From: Nostoc commune NIES-4072
Lineage (GTDB): Bacteria > Cyanobacteriota > Cyanobacteriia > Cyanobacteriales > Nostocaceae
NCBI RefSeq assembly: GCF_003113895.1
Contig: NZ_BDUD01000002.1
Span: 1-64,000, forward strand
Direction of reading: 5' to 3'
DNA length: 64,000 nt
Shown here: positions 37,119 through 46,923 of the stretch, one piece after another
Layout of the letters: each line of letters starts with the position of its first letter
How positions within the stretch are numbered: the first letter of the stretch is position 1
The notes under the pieces: generated by a model
The model's database searches: none
Seen by the model: the letters and a program-made list of their open reading frames with translations, nothing else
Told to the model about the DNA's origin: nothing
Made by a program: the position numbers and the translations under genes

Positions 37119-37181
37119 TTTAGACACCAACTATATCGAATCGCTTCTCCCTGGTTGGTGAAAAAAGTTTGGTGCGCGTGA
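36975..37181 (+). CDS. Possible small protein
   Basis: 68 aa, with its middle (LINCELRIANCEL) coded by a heptamer array. The natural-looking ends (MNKDAKSEFKMLSTSPLLNE and HQLYRIASPWLVKK) suggest a repeat-invaded gene or gene remnant. Confidence 0.35.
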   Translation: MNKDAKSEFKMLSTSPLLNERLFLLNKGNYLDNSHLINCELRIANCELFRHQLYRIASPWLVKKVWCA

Positions 37182-37231
37182 ATGTCTAATTTCCTCTAAT
37201 CAACAAGGAAAATTATCACCCAACTAAAGTT

Positions 37232-37993
37232 ATGTCGCAAATTCAAATCGCCGAAATTATCGAACAAATATCTCAAGAGATTGAAGTTGACGCTAATGGT
37301 CAAGCGAAAGCCAGTGTTAGAGCAACTGCAAGACTGGCTGGGGTTGATGATGAATCGATCAGAAAAGCTTTGAAATCAAGCGCCGACCTAGCACCATCCA
37401 AATTAGCCAAAGAACTTATGCTGCAAGGGTTTGAAACCGCCGACCTAACCGAATGGAAAACCAAAGGTATCCCCGACGTTGCGATCGCAATTATCTTAGA
37501 GTACTACGCTTACGAAGCTGGTAGATACTGCACCAAGCAAGCCAGATTGATATGCCGTTCATTCAATACCATCGGCATTCGAGCATGGATTCAAAACAAA
37601 TTGGGCTGGACAAAACCTGCCTCTAATAGCGAAACAGCGATGACACAAATACAGTTACTCGCTGCAATCGCTCAACAGATGGCACAGCAAGAACAGCATT
37701 TACTCCAACAACAACAGCAACAGACTGAAATTTTGCACCGTCTCAAAGCGGTTGAAGTTGAGCAAGACAGGGTAAACACACCATGCGGACATAAATATAG
37801 TGTTGTTGGTTTTGCCAATCTTCAAGGTTTAGAAATATCGGTAAAAGAAGCGGGTACTAAAGGTAAGAAAGCCAGTGCTTTATGTCGAAAACAAGGAATA
37901 GAAATAGAACGGATTCATGACCCACGATTTGGACAAGTTGGGTTGTATCCAGAAAGCGTGTTGATTGAGGTTTTTAAAGCTGAACAAAGCTAA
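37232..37993 (+). CDS. Phage antirepressor-like plasmid protein
   Basis: 253 aa. Residues 20-60 contain a helix-turn-helix-like segment (SVRATARLAGVDDESIRKAL). A Gln-rich linker (QQQQQQ near residue 165) leads to a C-terminal domain (YSVVGFANLQG, then KGKKASALCRKQGIEIERI, RFGQVGLYPESVL) that resembles the C-terminal domain of phage antirepressors. Probably a DNA-binding regulator. It starts a plus-strand run with the AlkB and CyRepA1 genes. Confidence 0.55.
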   Translation: MSQIQIAEIIEQISQEIEVDANGQAKASVRATARLAGVDDESIRKALKSSADLAPSKLAKELMLQGFETADLTEWKTKGIPDVAIAIILEYYAYEAGRYCTKQARLICRSFNTIGIRAWIQNKLGWTKPASNSETAMTQIQLLAAIAQQMAQQEQHLLQQQQQQTEILHRLKAVEVEQDRVNTPCGHKYSVVGFANLQGLEISVKEAGTKGKKASALCRKQGIEIERIHDPRFGQVGLYPESVLIEVFKAEQS

Positions 37994-38022
37994 CAGCAGT
38001 TTCAAAATTTGAGAGGACTAAC

Positions 38023-38622
38023 ATGCAACAACTCAATCTATTCACTGAATCAGCCCCAGTTTTACCAGTCACTTACTACCCCGATTTCTTAAGCTCTGAA
38101 CAAGCAAACGAACTCTACCAACACTGCTTGAAGCTGGAGTGGCAGCAGAATCAAATCAGGATCGCGGGTAAAACAATGCCCGTTCCCCGCCTGGAGTGCA
38201 TTTATGGTGATGCCGGATGTGATTACCTTTACTCCAACAGCGTATTTTTGAAACCCCTGACTTGGACAGATAATCTGGCTAAGTTGCGGGACTCTATCAC
38301 CGCACTTACAAGCTACAAATTTCGCATCGTCATCGGCAACCAGTACCGCACGAGGACTGACTCAATCGGCTGGCACGCAGACAAAGAGCCATCGATGGGA
38401 TTTAACCCAGCGATCGCATCAGTCAGCTTGGGGTCATGTCGCAAATTCCAGATAAAACCAATCGGTGGCAGACCAACGGACTTCTGGCTGGAACACGGGA
38501 GCTTGCTTGTGATGCACCCTGGTTGTCAGTCCACACATCTGCACCAAGTTCCTAAAACCAACAAAGTGGTTAACACACGTATTAATCTTACCTTCAGCCC
38601 ACACACGGGAGGCGGGAGATAA
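38023..38622 (+). CDS. AlkB-like 2-oxoglutarate/Fe(II) dioxygenase
   Basis: 199 aa, normal for AlkB-type demethylases. Iron ligands H118 and D120 (GWHADKE) and a distal His in THLHQVPK (H172 or H174); R186 in TRINLTF would bind 2-oxoglutarate. YRTRTDSIGWHAD is the usual AlkB context. Family members oxidatively remove alkyl groups from DNA or RNA bases. It sits 29 bases after the antirepressor-like gene and 113 before the replication gene. Confidence 0.85.
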   Translation: MQQLNLFTESAPVLPVTYYPDFLSSEQANELYQHCLKLEWQQNQIRIAGKTMPVPRLECIYGDAGCDYLYSNSVFLKPLTWTDNLAKLRDSITALTSYKFRIVIGNQYRTRTDSIGWHADKEPSMGFNPAIASVSLGSCRKFQIKPIGGRPTDFWLEHGSLLVMHPGCQSTHLHQVPKTNKVVNTRINLTFSPHTGGGR

Positions 38623-38735
38623 CGCTGTAGCTGGCTGTTGAGAATTTTATAGCCAGCAAAAGTATTGCAAAAACTTGAATCGGCGGCATGGGTGCAATGC
38701 CGCTTCATTTCCATGCGTCTATTTCTGGAGGAAAC

Positions 38736-41700
38736 ATGACTACAATTAGTTCAGAAAACCAGCATTTAACTGAATGGCTCAATAGTGGAGTTGACGAAGA
38801 AATCACTGCCCTGAATGTGCGTTCGCTGTCTGGGACTTTACCCTACGAATACTTGCTCTACAGTCCCAAAATCTCCCGCCGCAATGATGGGCGATTGCGC
38901 GATCGCGATTTGAAAAAATACCAGCACATTGAACTAGGCGGCTGGTGGTGCAATGGCGTTGACCCCCTCAATGAGTATGCGCCGATGATGTGGGGCTGCT
39001 TCAAACCCGACCACCCTCGACGTGACCGCCAGAAAATTCACAAATTCATCAAGTACGAGCATCCTTACAGAGAAGAAACACGCGCCTTCTTCCTCATAGT
39101 CCCGGATCGCATTTGGGTGAAAGTCTCCAATCGTAGCGGCATTCCCATTACTGAAGAAGACCTACAGCATCCCGGTGGTTTCTGGTACTGGGTTTGGCGG
39201 CATAATGTGCCAGTGACAATTGTAGAAGGTGTCAAGAAAGCGGGGGCGTTACTAACTGCTGGTTATGCTGCGATCGCAATTCCTGGCGTTAACGCTGGAT
39301 ACCGCACACCTACTGATGAGTACGGTACTGTCATCGGGAAACCTTTTCTCATCCCCGATTTGAAACATTTTGCAACACAGGGCAGACAGGTTAATATTTG
39401 CTTTGACCAAGATAATAAGCCCGAAACTGTACAGCGAGTCAGAACTGCTATCAGTCGTATGGGACGGCTGCTGGTAAATGAGGGTTGTTCGCTGCGGGTG
39501 ATTGATTTACCTTTTGGACAAGAGAAAGGGGTTGATGATTTTATTGTTGCTCATGGTCAGCCAGCATTTGACGCACTCTACAATACGGCTGTTGCACTAG
39601 AGTTGTGGGAGATTAAGCTGTTCACTCTGCTGACTTATCCCCCTGCCATCGCACTCAATCAAAGATTCTTGGGCCAGCTTCTCGTCCCCGAAGGTGAAAA
39701 ACTGATTATCCTCAAAGCTCCCAAGGGAACTGGTAAAACTGAATGGCTGTCTACTGAGGTGGCGAAGGCGCATGACCTTGGAAGACGGGTGTTAATCATT
39801 ACCCATCGGATTCAACTTGGTGAGGCATTATGCGATCGCTTTGGAGTGAATTATGTCACAGAAGTTCGCACGAATGAAACAGGTGCATTATTAGGATACG
39901 GGGTGTGTGTAGATTCATTGCATCAGGAAAGTCAGGCGCGATTCAATCCTAATGACTGGGCGAATGATGTAATTATTATTGATGAATGTGACCAAGTATT
40001 CTGGCATTTACTTAACTCTGGTACGGAGGTACAAAAGCGTCGGGTATCGGTTCTCAAAAACCTCAAGCAGTTAGTGCAGAATGTTTTGGGCAGCAGTCAA
40101 GGAAAGATTTACTTGTCTAGTGCTGATGTGTCAGATACAGATGTGAAGTATGTTTTATCACTCGCTGGGGAATATCGTGTTAACCCATTCGTCATCGTCA
40201 ATAATTATCGGCACGTAGCTGGCAATTGTTACAACTATTCTGGGAGTAACCCGAAGAATTTGATTGCCGCACTCGATAAAGCCATTGCTAAAGGTGGGCA
40301 TCATTTATTGTGCTGCTCTGCTCAAAAAGCGAAATCTAAGTGGGGAACCCAGGCACTTGAAGAACGTTTTCGCCGCAAATTCCCACACCTGCGGATACTG
40401 AGAATAGACAGCGAATCTGTTGCTGACCCCTCTCATGCGGCTTTCGGCTGTATCGCTCACCTGAACGAAATTCTCACCCAGTATGATTTGGTTATCGCTT
40501 CTCCTAGTCTTGAAACTGGGGTATCTATTGACATTCGAGGACATTTTGATGGTGTTTGGGGGATTTTTCAGGGTGTGCAGCCGGTTAACTCCGTGCGGCA
40601 GATGTTGGCACGCCTCCGGGAAACAGTTGACCGTCACATTTGGGTGCGAGAGTGGGGCATGGGAGTCGTGGGCAATGGCTCCACAACGATAGGAGGATTG
40701 CTCAGAAGTCAACACGTCGCAACACAAGCGAACATTGCGCTGTTGTCGGCGGCGGATAATGCGGATTTGAGCTATATTGACCAGAATTTTCAGCCCGAAT
40801 CTTTGCAAACCTGGGGGAAACGTGGCTCTGTAATCAATGTAGAAATGCGGCGCTATAGAGAATCTGTGCTTGCGGGGTTAGTTGAGGATGGGTACATTAT
40901 TATAGATGCAATTGATGCATCGGATGATGACAGTAAAGCAGTAATCGAGTCGGTTAAGGCGGCATCTGAAGAACTGTATACTGCGGAGTGTCAGGCGATC
41001 GCCGATTCTCCAATCATCTCTGATGCCGAACTCAAGAAGCTCCTTGACACAAGGGCGAAAACAAAAACTGAACGACATCAGCAGCGCAAGGCGGAATTGT
41101 CCCGTCGTTATGAAATTGACGTAACCCCTGAGTTGGTCAAGAAAGATGACGACGGCTGGTATCCTCAACTGCGGATGCACTACTATTTGACGCTGGGGCG
41201 AGAGTTTCTGACCACCCGTGATGCGAAACGGGCTAAGGCACAAGCCGAAGCTGGGAATAATGCTATCTGGAAACCGGATTTTAACAAAGGACAGTTATTA
41301 CCTGCTGTCTTATTATTGGAGAGACTGAACTTGTTGCAGTTGCTTACCTCTGGGGAACGGTTACGCTCTTCTGACGAGGCGATGCAGGAGTTGAAGAAGG
41401 CGGCGATGAAGAATCGGTATCTCATCAAAACTTGTTTAAACGTCACCATTTCGGAAAAATTTACTCCCATAGCGATCGCTCAGAAGTTACTTGCCAAAAT
41501 TGATTTGAAGCTGGCTTATGTTGGTCGATTGGGCAAGCGTGAAAATCGGGAGTGCGTTTACCAGTTTGTTGCCCCTGATGATCAACGTGATTCAATTTTT
41601 GGGCAGTGGTTAAATCGGGATGAAGCGTTTTCAAGGGAATCGGTGTCAGTCACTAATAATATAGTGTTAACCACATCAGTCACTGACACTACACCTATTG

Positions 41701-41948
41701 ACATTCCCCAAACATTTACCCAGGAAGATCCTGAAGTCCTTGGATGGAAAGGGTTAAGCCTGAAATTACGCCAAGGACTCGACAGTGTTGGACAGTTCCA
41801 CCAACATTTGGTTTCCCAGCTTGGTGATGCAATCGGCGTTGCTGATGGTGAACCGTTCTGGAACGCACACTTGGGGCAGTGGCAGGTTTGGGTTAACTTT
41901 GGGAGCGAGTGTAGGTCTGTAGTGTGCGATTGGTTGACGGTGGTGTAG
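38736..41948 (+). CDS. CyRepA1-type plasmid replication protein (DUF3854 primase + helicase)
   Basis: 1,070 aa from ATG 38736, chosen for its TGGAGGAAAC ribosome binding site. The N-terminal DUF3854/TOPRIM-like part has IVEGVKKAGALL (E164) and ICFDQDN (D224, D226), as in primases. A P-loop helicase follows: GTGKT near 332-336, DECD at 416-419, and later SPSLETGVSID and a motif VI-like RQMLARLRETVDRHIWV. The combination of primase and superfamily-2-like helicase is that of CyRepA1 initiators of cyanobacterial plasmids. It is the intact member of two in the window. Confidence 0.85.
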   Translation: MTTISSENQHLTEWLNSGVDEEITALNVRSLSGTLPYEYLLYSPKISRRNDGRLRDRDLKKYQHIELGGWWCNGVDPLNEYAPMMWGCFKPDHPRRDRQKIHKFIKYEHPYREETRAFFLIVPDRIWVKVSNRSGIPITEEDLQHPGGFWYWVWRHNVPVTIVEGVKKAGALLTAGYAAIAIPGVNAGYRTPTDEYGTVIGKPFLIPDLKHFATQGRQVNICFDQDNKPETVQRVRTAISRMGRLLVNEGCSLRVIDLPFGQEKGVDDFIVAHGQPAFDALYNTAVALELWEIKLFTLLTYPPAIALNQRFLGQLLVPEGEKLIILKAPKGTGKTEWLSTEVAKAHDLGRRVLIITHRIQLGEALCDRFGVNYVTEVRTNETGALLGYGVCVDSLHQESQARFNPNDWANDVIIIDECDQVFWHLLNSGTEVQKRRVSVLKNLKQLVQNVLGSSQGKIYLSSADVSDTDVKYVLSLAGEYRVNPFVIVNNYRHVAGNCYNYSGSNPKNLIAALDKAIAKGGHHLLCCSAQKAKSKWGTQALEERFRRKFPHLRILRIDSESVADPSHAAFGCIAHLNEILTQYDLVIASPSLETGVSIDIRGHFDGVWGIFQGVQPVNSVRQMLARLRETVDRHIWVREWGMGVVGNGSTTIGGLLRSQHVATQANIALLSAADNADLSYIDQNFQPESLQTWGKRGSVINVEMRRYRESVLAGLVEDGYIIIDAIDASDDDSKAVIESVKAASEELYTAECQAIADSPIISDAELKKLLDTRAKTKTERHQQRKAELSRRYEIDVTPELVKKDDDGWYPQLRMHYYLTLGREFLTTRDAKRAKAQAEAGNNAIWKPDFNKGQLLPAVLLLERLNLLQLLTSGERLRSSDEAMQELKKAAMKNRYLIKTCLNVTISEKFTPIAIAQKLLAKIDLKLAYVGRLGKRENRECVYQFVAPDDQRDSIFGQWLNRDEAFSRESVSVTNNIVLTTSVTDTTPIDIPQTFTQEDPEVLGWKGLSLKLRQGLDSVGQFHQHLVSQLGDAIGVADGEPFWNAHLGQWQVWVNFGSECRSVVCDWLTVV

Positions 41949-41979
41949 GTCACAGTAGTTTACTGTTTCATCAAAACTG

Positions 41980-42201
41980 TTACTGTGAGTCGGTTATTTT
42001 ACACTTTCCCAGTTTAGAGCAAATAATCTCTATTGCCTTACCCTTGAAAAAAACAATTTCGTGTTCGTTATCTTGTCCGTCGCTTAAAGTGACAAGTTTT
42101 GTTCTGCTCATTTTTTCCATCTCAGAGACAGTATTCTCAAAGAAATACGATTTATGTCCACAGTCGCAATAGAATGATGATGGAAACACGGTTCTTGCCA
42201 T
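41980..42201 (-). CDS. Small zinc-ribbon-like protein
   Basis: 73 aa from ATG 42201. YCDCGHKSYFF near the start and IICSKLGKC near the end could supply metal ligands. Convergent with the replication gene. Function unknown. Confidence 0.5.
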   Translation of the reverse strand: MARTVFPSSFYCDCGHKSYFFENTVSEMEKMSRTKLVTLSDGQDNEHEIVFFKGKAIEIICSKLGKCKITDSQ

Positions 42202-42269
42202 TTTAAAAGCCAAGATAAACACCCCCAAATACTACCATGCTCTATAGAATGGATATCTGGGTCATGTTA

Positions 42270-43154
42270 TTATCCGGCTTGCTGATTCAACCAAGCTTCT
42301 AAATCCGCCACTACAGAAAAATCTAATAACGCTTCTCCTAGAATAGACAATTGCTCAATAGATAATCCTCTAACTCCTTCAATCAACGATGCATCAATTT
42401 CACCCAGACGACGATTTAGTTGACGTATAATTAAATCCTGTTGTCCTTCAAGTTTTGCTCTTTCACGGTCTTGCTGATAAAGTGGTTCTAATCGCATAAT
42501 TAACTCCCTATCATCTGATTCTAAATTTTGATTAATTCTTAAATTCTGGCGTAGGTTGTAAACTAATTCTAGCGTCACTTGCTTGTATGGGTGATTCAAT
42601 GGTAAGTTTGATAATTCCACAATTGCCTGTGACTGCACACTCCCCCTGCCAAGAATTCTCAACCACAAGGTTTCCGGTGTTTGTGGTAGTTGATGTATGG
42701 CTACAATTGCTGTCCGTAGCGCATCACCTAAAAAGTATACTCCTGGCAACCACCCCGATTTCTGATTAACATTAAAGCTTGATAGTAATGCTGGGGATGC
42801 AGTTGGAGTTAGAACCCATAGTTTCGGAATATCTGACTCTTGGAGTTTGATTTTATTCGCTTTAGCGTCTCGTCGCAGGAGAGCTTTTACTTCTAGTAAT
42901 TTTTGAATACAATCACAAATTTCATCACCAGAAGCGGCATTGCGAAATGGCTCTAATATTGCTGGAAACTCTGTAAATCTTCCAAGTAACCCTAACAATT
43001 CTAAATTAGAGTTCTGCTGTACTGAAGGAGTAAATAATACATCAATTTCTTTGATCTCTCCTGATATTTTTGATGATGACTTTACTTCCCCATAAGGTTT
43101 TAACAGTTCTTCTAGATAATCTTTGGCAAATTCGTCATGTACAAATCGAGTCAT
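42270..43154 (-). CDS. Rpn/DUF4351-family nuclease-like protein
   Basis: 294 aa. The N-terminal part (EIKEIDVLFTP) keeps a weak PD-(D/E)xK trace. The C-terminal 55 residues (LIIRQLNRRLGEIDASLIEG, LSIEQLSILGEALLDF) are DUF4351. Such proteins are numerous in cyanobacteria and are related to transposase-like nucleases. Appears complete. Confidence 0.75.
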   Translation of the reverse strand: MTRFVHDEFAKDYLEELLKPYGEVKSSSKISGEIKEIDVLFTPSVQQNSNLELLGLLGRFTEFPAILEPFRNAASGDEICDCIQKLLEVKALLRRDAKANKIKLQESDIPKLWVLTPTASPALLSSFNVNQKSGWLPGVYFLGDALRTAIVAIHQLPQTPETLWLRILGRGSVQSQAIVELSNLPLNHPYKQVTLELVYNLRQNLRINQNLESDDRELIMRLEPLYQQDRERAKLEGQQDLIIRQLNRRLGEIDASLIEGVRGLSIEQLSILGEALLDFSVVADLEAWLNQQAG

Positions 43155-43515
43155 TCAATTAGGTTATTAAGAATTAATTGGAAGTGATTAATAATATTTT
43201 ATCTGTATTTACAACCCATTTTAATCACACATCAAATTGATGCTTTGAACGGTTGTTTCATGCTGTTTCACAATCAGCCGACAGTTTGCGCCCAACAATT
43301 ATGGCAGTATGAGCATTATCGTAAGATAGACTTTAACAAGGGGCAAGTTTATCACTGCTTCACTTACTTATGAATCACACTCAGGCGCTTTGATGAAAAA
43401 AACTATTAAAAACTTCATTTAAGCCCGCAGTGTATAATCCTTGAGGTGTCTTTTTTCGCATTCCCTAAGTAATGCAACAGTTATATTTTAAACTTTAAAC
43501 TTACATACGTGTTTC
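43155..43515 (+). other. Intergenic region with 37-codon ORF
   Basis: Contains a small frame at 43260-43373 (MLFHNQPTVCAQQLWQYEHY ...) ending in TGA, which may be a gene remnant. The rest is AT-rich leader of the J-domain gene. Nothing else was seen. Confidence 0.35.
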
Positions 43516-44562
43516 ATGCCTCGAAAAACTACAGTTCCATCGCAATCAATAAAAGTAACTCCGCTAGCTCTGTCTCAATTACATATCCGCTTAGAGTTTC
43601 TAGAAAAAGAACATCAATCACTACTCAAACAGATCAAGAGAAAGCGCACAGAACTGAAGAACTTTGTTGAACAGATGCGTTCTTTTGGCACAGAATTTCT
43701 CAATAAAGCTACTCCCGGTTTCCGAAAAATGGCTGAGTTAGACCAGGAAATCCATGCTCTGTTTGAGGAGATTTTTACTACTAGAAAGTTCGGTAAACAA
43801 ACCCTCAAAAATATACAAGCAGTTTACCGTAACCTACAGGTAACTGGAGCCATCAGTCTAAAACCCAACAGCCAACAGTTAGACACATTAAACGAATCGT
43901 TTGACAATGAAGATTCCCAATCAGATTTTTCAAAGGAAACTAGTGAAGAACAGCATCAATATTGGCAAGGACAACAGTCTGTAGACTCTGCCTCTGTAGC
44001 CAGAACAGATGACCAAAGAAAAATTCGTCAAACATTTCTGAAATTAGCTGAAATCTTTCACCCTGATAAAGCAAGAGACAGTGAAACACAAAAGTCTCAC
44101 ACAGAAATTATGAAAGAAATCAATAAAGCCTACCAAGAGGGGGATTTAGCAAGACTTCTTGAAATTGAACGAAGTCAACAACCCTTAGAAATTATTGACA
44201 GTAATAACGAGGATGATTTAACCCGTAGATGCCGAACTCTAGAACAGCACAATCAAATTCTCATGGCTCAATATGAAAAATTGAAACAGGAACTGCGTTT
44301 GACAAAAAATACTCCAGAAGGGACGATGGTTTGCGATTCTCGAAAAGCTGCTAAAAAAGGCATTGACCCTATGGCTGCGATAGTAGAAACAATGGAATCT
44401 CAAATTAACGTCGTTTCTGGGATTCGGGATTTTGTTAAGGATTTTAGAGAACAGAAAATCACTATTAAAGAATTTCTTACTGGCCCAACACCTCTGTACT
44501 CCTTAGATGAAGAAATTATAGAAGATATTTTGGAGCAGATGTTATCAGAATTAATGAGATAG
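43516..44562 (+). CDS. J-domain (DnaJ-like) plasmid protein
   Basis: 348 aa. Residues 20-70 form a coiled coil. A J-domain-like segment (KIRQTFLKLAEIFHPDKARD) carries HPD at 182-184, then EINKAYQEGDLARLLEI. A second coiled coil and a helical tail follow. HPD J-domains stimulate Hsp70 ATPase; plasmid J-proteins may help replication initiators. It diverges from parAB by about 280 bases. Confidence 0.7.
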   Translation: MPRKTTVPSQSIKVTPLALSQLHIRLEFLEKEHQSLLKQIKRKRTELKNFVEQMRSFGTEFLNKATPGFRKMAELDQEIHALFEEIFTTRKFGKQTLKNIQAVYRNLQVTGAISLKPNSQQLDTLNESFDNEDSQSDFSKETSEEQHQYWQGQQSVDSASVARTDDQRKIRQTFLKLAEIFHPDKARDSETQKSHTEIMKEINKAYQEGDLARLLEIERSQQPLEIIDSNNEDDLTRRCRTLEQHNQILMAQYEKLKQELRLTKNTPEGTMVCDSRKAAKKGIDPMAAIVETMESQINVVSGIRDFVKDFREQKITIKEFLTGPTPLYSLDEEIIEDILEQMLSELMR

Positions 44563-44840
44563 TAATTGATTTTTATGACAAATAAGAGTTTCCACTCAAT
44601 GAACAGAAAATAGGAATAATAAATTACTGAAATATCTCAGTCAGATCCGATTAATTCTATCAAGCCTCCCGTTTGTCAGTTAAAAGCCACTTTTGAATAA
44701 GTTGTGTAGCAATTAGACTGCTTGTGTTGCAGAATACTTAGAAGCTTGTATGAGTTCGGAAATGCTTGGGTAGGTTGAATTGACATTAACACATATTTTC
44801 TTTGACTCCGCATCTTGATTAGATTCTCTTTTGGATTGTT

Positions 44841-45977
44841 TTAATTTTGTTTCAGTACTTGTTCTATTTCTACTAATTTTTTGCGTAGGACTTCCTGTAA
44901 ATCTATTAGTTCAGTAGAGTTAGCTTGCTTAAGCGTTTCTAAAGAAAGTTGTTCTAAACGACGAGATACTTGTAACACTGCTTTTTGCTTAGTAGTATTT
45001 GTTACCTCTGACTTAGAATGAGATGTTATCACCTCTGCTACTAATTTCCGGGTAGCAATAACAGATAATTTCTCTGATACTACTTTTTGTGTAGTCTTCT
45101 CTCTGATTAATTGAGCTTTTTGTTCATTTAATCCCAAATTTTTTGCAGAAAGTTTTTGTAGAGCCATTGCATGAACACCTTTAAGTCCTGCTCTTATGGC
45201 AAGTTTTAGGTCTTCTGCTAAAGATAGCATCGGAAAAATATTGGCATCGATAGAAGCTGGATTTAGCTGTAAATCTAACAGTAGACTTAAAATTGCTCGT
45301 TCTGAGTCGCTTAAATCTAAAGACTCTAGTTCTTTTTCTTGTTTCTTTGCATCTGCTGTTATTAAATCCACTAGCGATGTTATACGCTTTTGACTATTCA
45401 AACGTCGAACTACTGTTGAAAGAATACGCGGAATATCTTGAAGTTCTAATCCAGTAATCGTAGACAATTCGCGCGCGATCGCCTCGGCTTTATCCAAAGG
45501 ATTAAGGTCTTCTCGATGTAGAGAAGTTAGTAATGCTTTACGATGTAAACCAATTGGTTCTGGAATAATAACTGCTGACAAGGTTTGCCAACCTAAAGCT
45601 TTAGCACTGCGCCAGCGTCGCTCTCCGTCAAATATTAATAGATGATTCTCCTTTTGAATCAGAATAACTGGTTGTAACTGTCCATCACTAGTTAAAGAGC
45701 GAGACATAGATTCAAGACTTTCAGGTAAAAATGTTTGTCTAGGTTGTTCTATATTTGGCTCTATTTGCTCGATAGGAATTGACAAAATGCCTATTTGTGA
45801 CTGAAGTTGCGTTCGCAACTCTTCCAATTGTCTTTCCAACTCGCCAGAATTTTTGTCACGAAGTTCTTCAATCTCTGCTCTTAATTGCTGTATTTCTTCC
45901 TCTGCTTCAGATAATTGCTGAGATTGCTTCGCACCTGAAAAATAATTTGTAAGATTAGGAGTGTTACGAGCGCACAT
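44841..45977 (-). CDS. parB: ParB family partition protein
   Basis: 378 aa. An N-terminal coiled coil (residues 20-55) precedes the ParB/Srx nuclease-like domain (IPIEQIEPNIEQPRQTF, DGQLQPVILI, DGERRWRSAKALGW as Box II). The KorB-like helical segment LNPLDKAEAIARELSTITGL follows, then a long helical tail. ParB should bind a parS centromere and load onto plasmid DNA. It begins 2 bases after the parA stop. Confidence 0.9.
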   Translation of the reverse strand: MCARNTPNLTNYFSGAKQSQQLSEAEEEIQQLRAEIEELRDKNSGELERQLEELRTQLQSQIGILSIPIEQIEPNIEQPRQTFLPESLESMSRSLTSDGQLQPVILIQKENHLLIFDGERRWRSAKALGWQTLSAVIIPEPIGLHRKALLTSLHREDLNPLDKAEAIARELSTITGLELQDIPRILSTVVRRLNSQKRITSLVDLITADAKKQEKELESLDLSDSERAILSLLLDLQLNPASIDANIFPMLSLAEDLKLAIRAGLKGVHAMALQKLSAKNLGLNEQKAQLIREKTTQKVVSEKLSVIATRKLVAEVITSHSKSEVTNTTKQKAVLQVSRRLEQLSLETLKQANSTELIDLQEVLRKKLVEIEQVLKQN

Positions 45978-45979
45978 AA

Positions 45980-46792
45980 TTATTTTGTCTTTTTATTTGT
46001 CTTAGGTTTTCCAATTAAAGTCACAATATGAGAAGTAGTTTCTTTAAAATCATCTTTAGCAGGATGACTAGGACGGTAAAGATGCAATGGTAAACCTTGA
46101 CCACTGGCATTGACAAATTCTGCGCTATCCCGGATTGCCGGAAATGCTCGAATCTTCATCTGTTGCAACTGTTCAGGTAATCCCGCAAGCATCTGTCTAT
46201 GAGTACTTCTGCGAACATCATATTGATTGGGAACAAACCCTAGAATTTCTGGAGTTGGATTTAAACGTAAGTGTTTGCAATGATAGTAATACCATTCCAA
46301 TAAATGTGCTGCACCTTGAATTGATTTTGGTTCTAGCTGTACGGGGATAATAATATGTGTACAAGCGGCTAGAGCCATTAAAGGTAAAGGGCCAAGGGTT
46401 GCAGGACAATCAAAAATAACTACGTCCTGTGCTAGTGGATAATCTGTTAAACAGTCGGCTAAAAGGTAGGCTCCTCTTTTGTGTAGGACAAGTTCATCTG
46501 CTGTTTGGGTTAATACCATTCCCCCTTGACATACGACAACATTATTAGTGTATTGGCTCCAGCAAGGAGTTAATGGCCAAACACCGTCAAATTGATCTTT
46601 GAGAACTCCTGCTAAAGTCTGTTCTGGTTCTGGTGGATTCAAACCACAGAATAACGTTAATGAGCCTTGTGGATCTAGGTCTAGTAGGGCTACATTGTAC
46701 TTGCGTTTTGCTAAGTCGTAAGCTAAATGAACTGAAAGTGTAGTCTTACCACTGCCTCCAGCATTGCTAATTACAGCTAGTCGAATTTGCAT
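45980..46792 (-). CDS. parA: ParA family partition ATPase
   Basis: 270 aa. Walker A is NAGGSGKTTL at residues 10-19; the position of the usual signature lysine (KGGxGKT) is alanine here. Switch I-like LDLDPQGSLT and Walker B-like DVVIFDCPATLG are present, then IIPVQLEPKSIQG. It has no N-terminal DNA-binding extension, so it is of the short (type Ib-like) form. First gene of the parAB operon, with palindromic sites upstream. Confidence 0.9.
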   Translation of the reverse strand: MQIRLAVISNAGGSGKTTLSVHLAYDLAKRKYNVALLDLDPQGSLTLFCGLNPPEPEQTLAGVLKDQFDGVWPLTPCWSQYTNNVVVCQGGMVLTQTADELVLHKRGAYLLADCLTDYPLAQDVVIFDCPATLGPLPLMALAACTHIIIPVQLEPKSIQGAAHLLEWYYYHCKHLRLNPTPEILGFVPNQYDVRRSTHRQMLAGLPEQLQQMKIRAFPAIRDSAEFVNASGQGLPLHLYRPSHPAKDDFKETTSHIVTLIGKPKTNKKTK

Positions 46793-46817
46793 GGCTTCGC
46801 TTTAAGTGCTATTTCCG

Positions 46818-46860
46818 AATCATATATTGTGACGCTGAGATCATATATCAATATATGATC
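46818..46860. promoter_or_regulatory. Candidate par operator/centromere palindrome
   Basis: GATCATATAT and ATATATGATC form a perfect 10-bp inverted repeat around CA (46839-46860). An extra half-site ATCATATAT lies at 46819. It is 47 bases before parA, where parS or an autoregulation site is expected. Confidence 0.55.
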
Positions 46861-46923
46861 CAACTAATTACTTGTCTTTTTTATTGTGTCTTCCATTCAA
46901 GATAGTTTATTAAAGAAGGTTTT

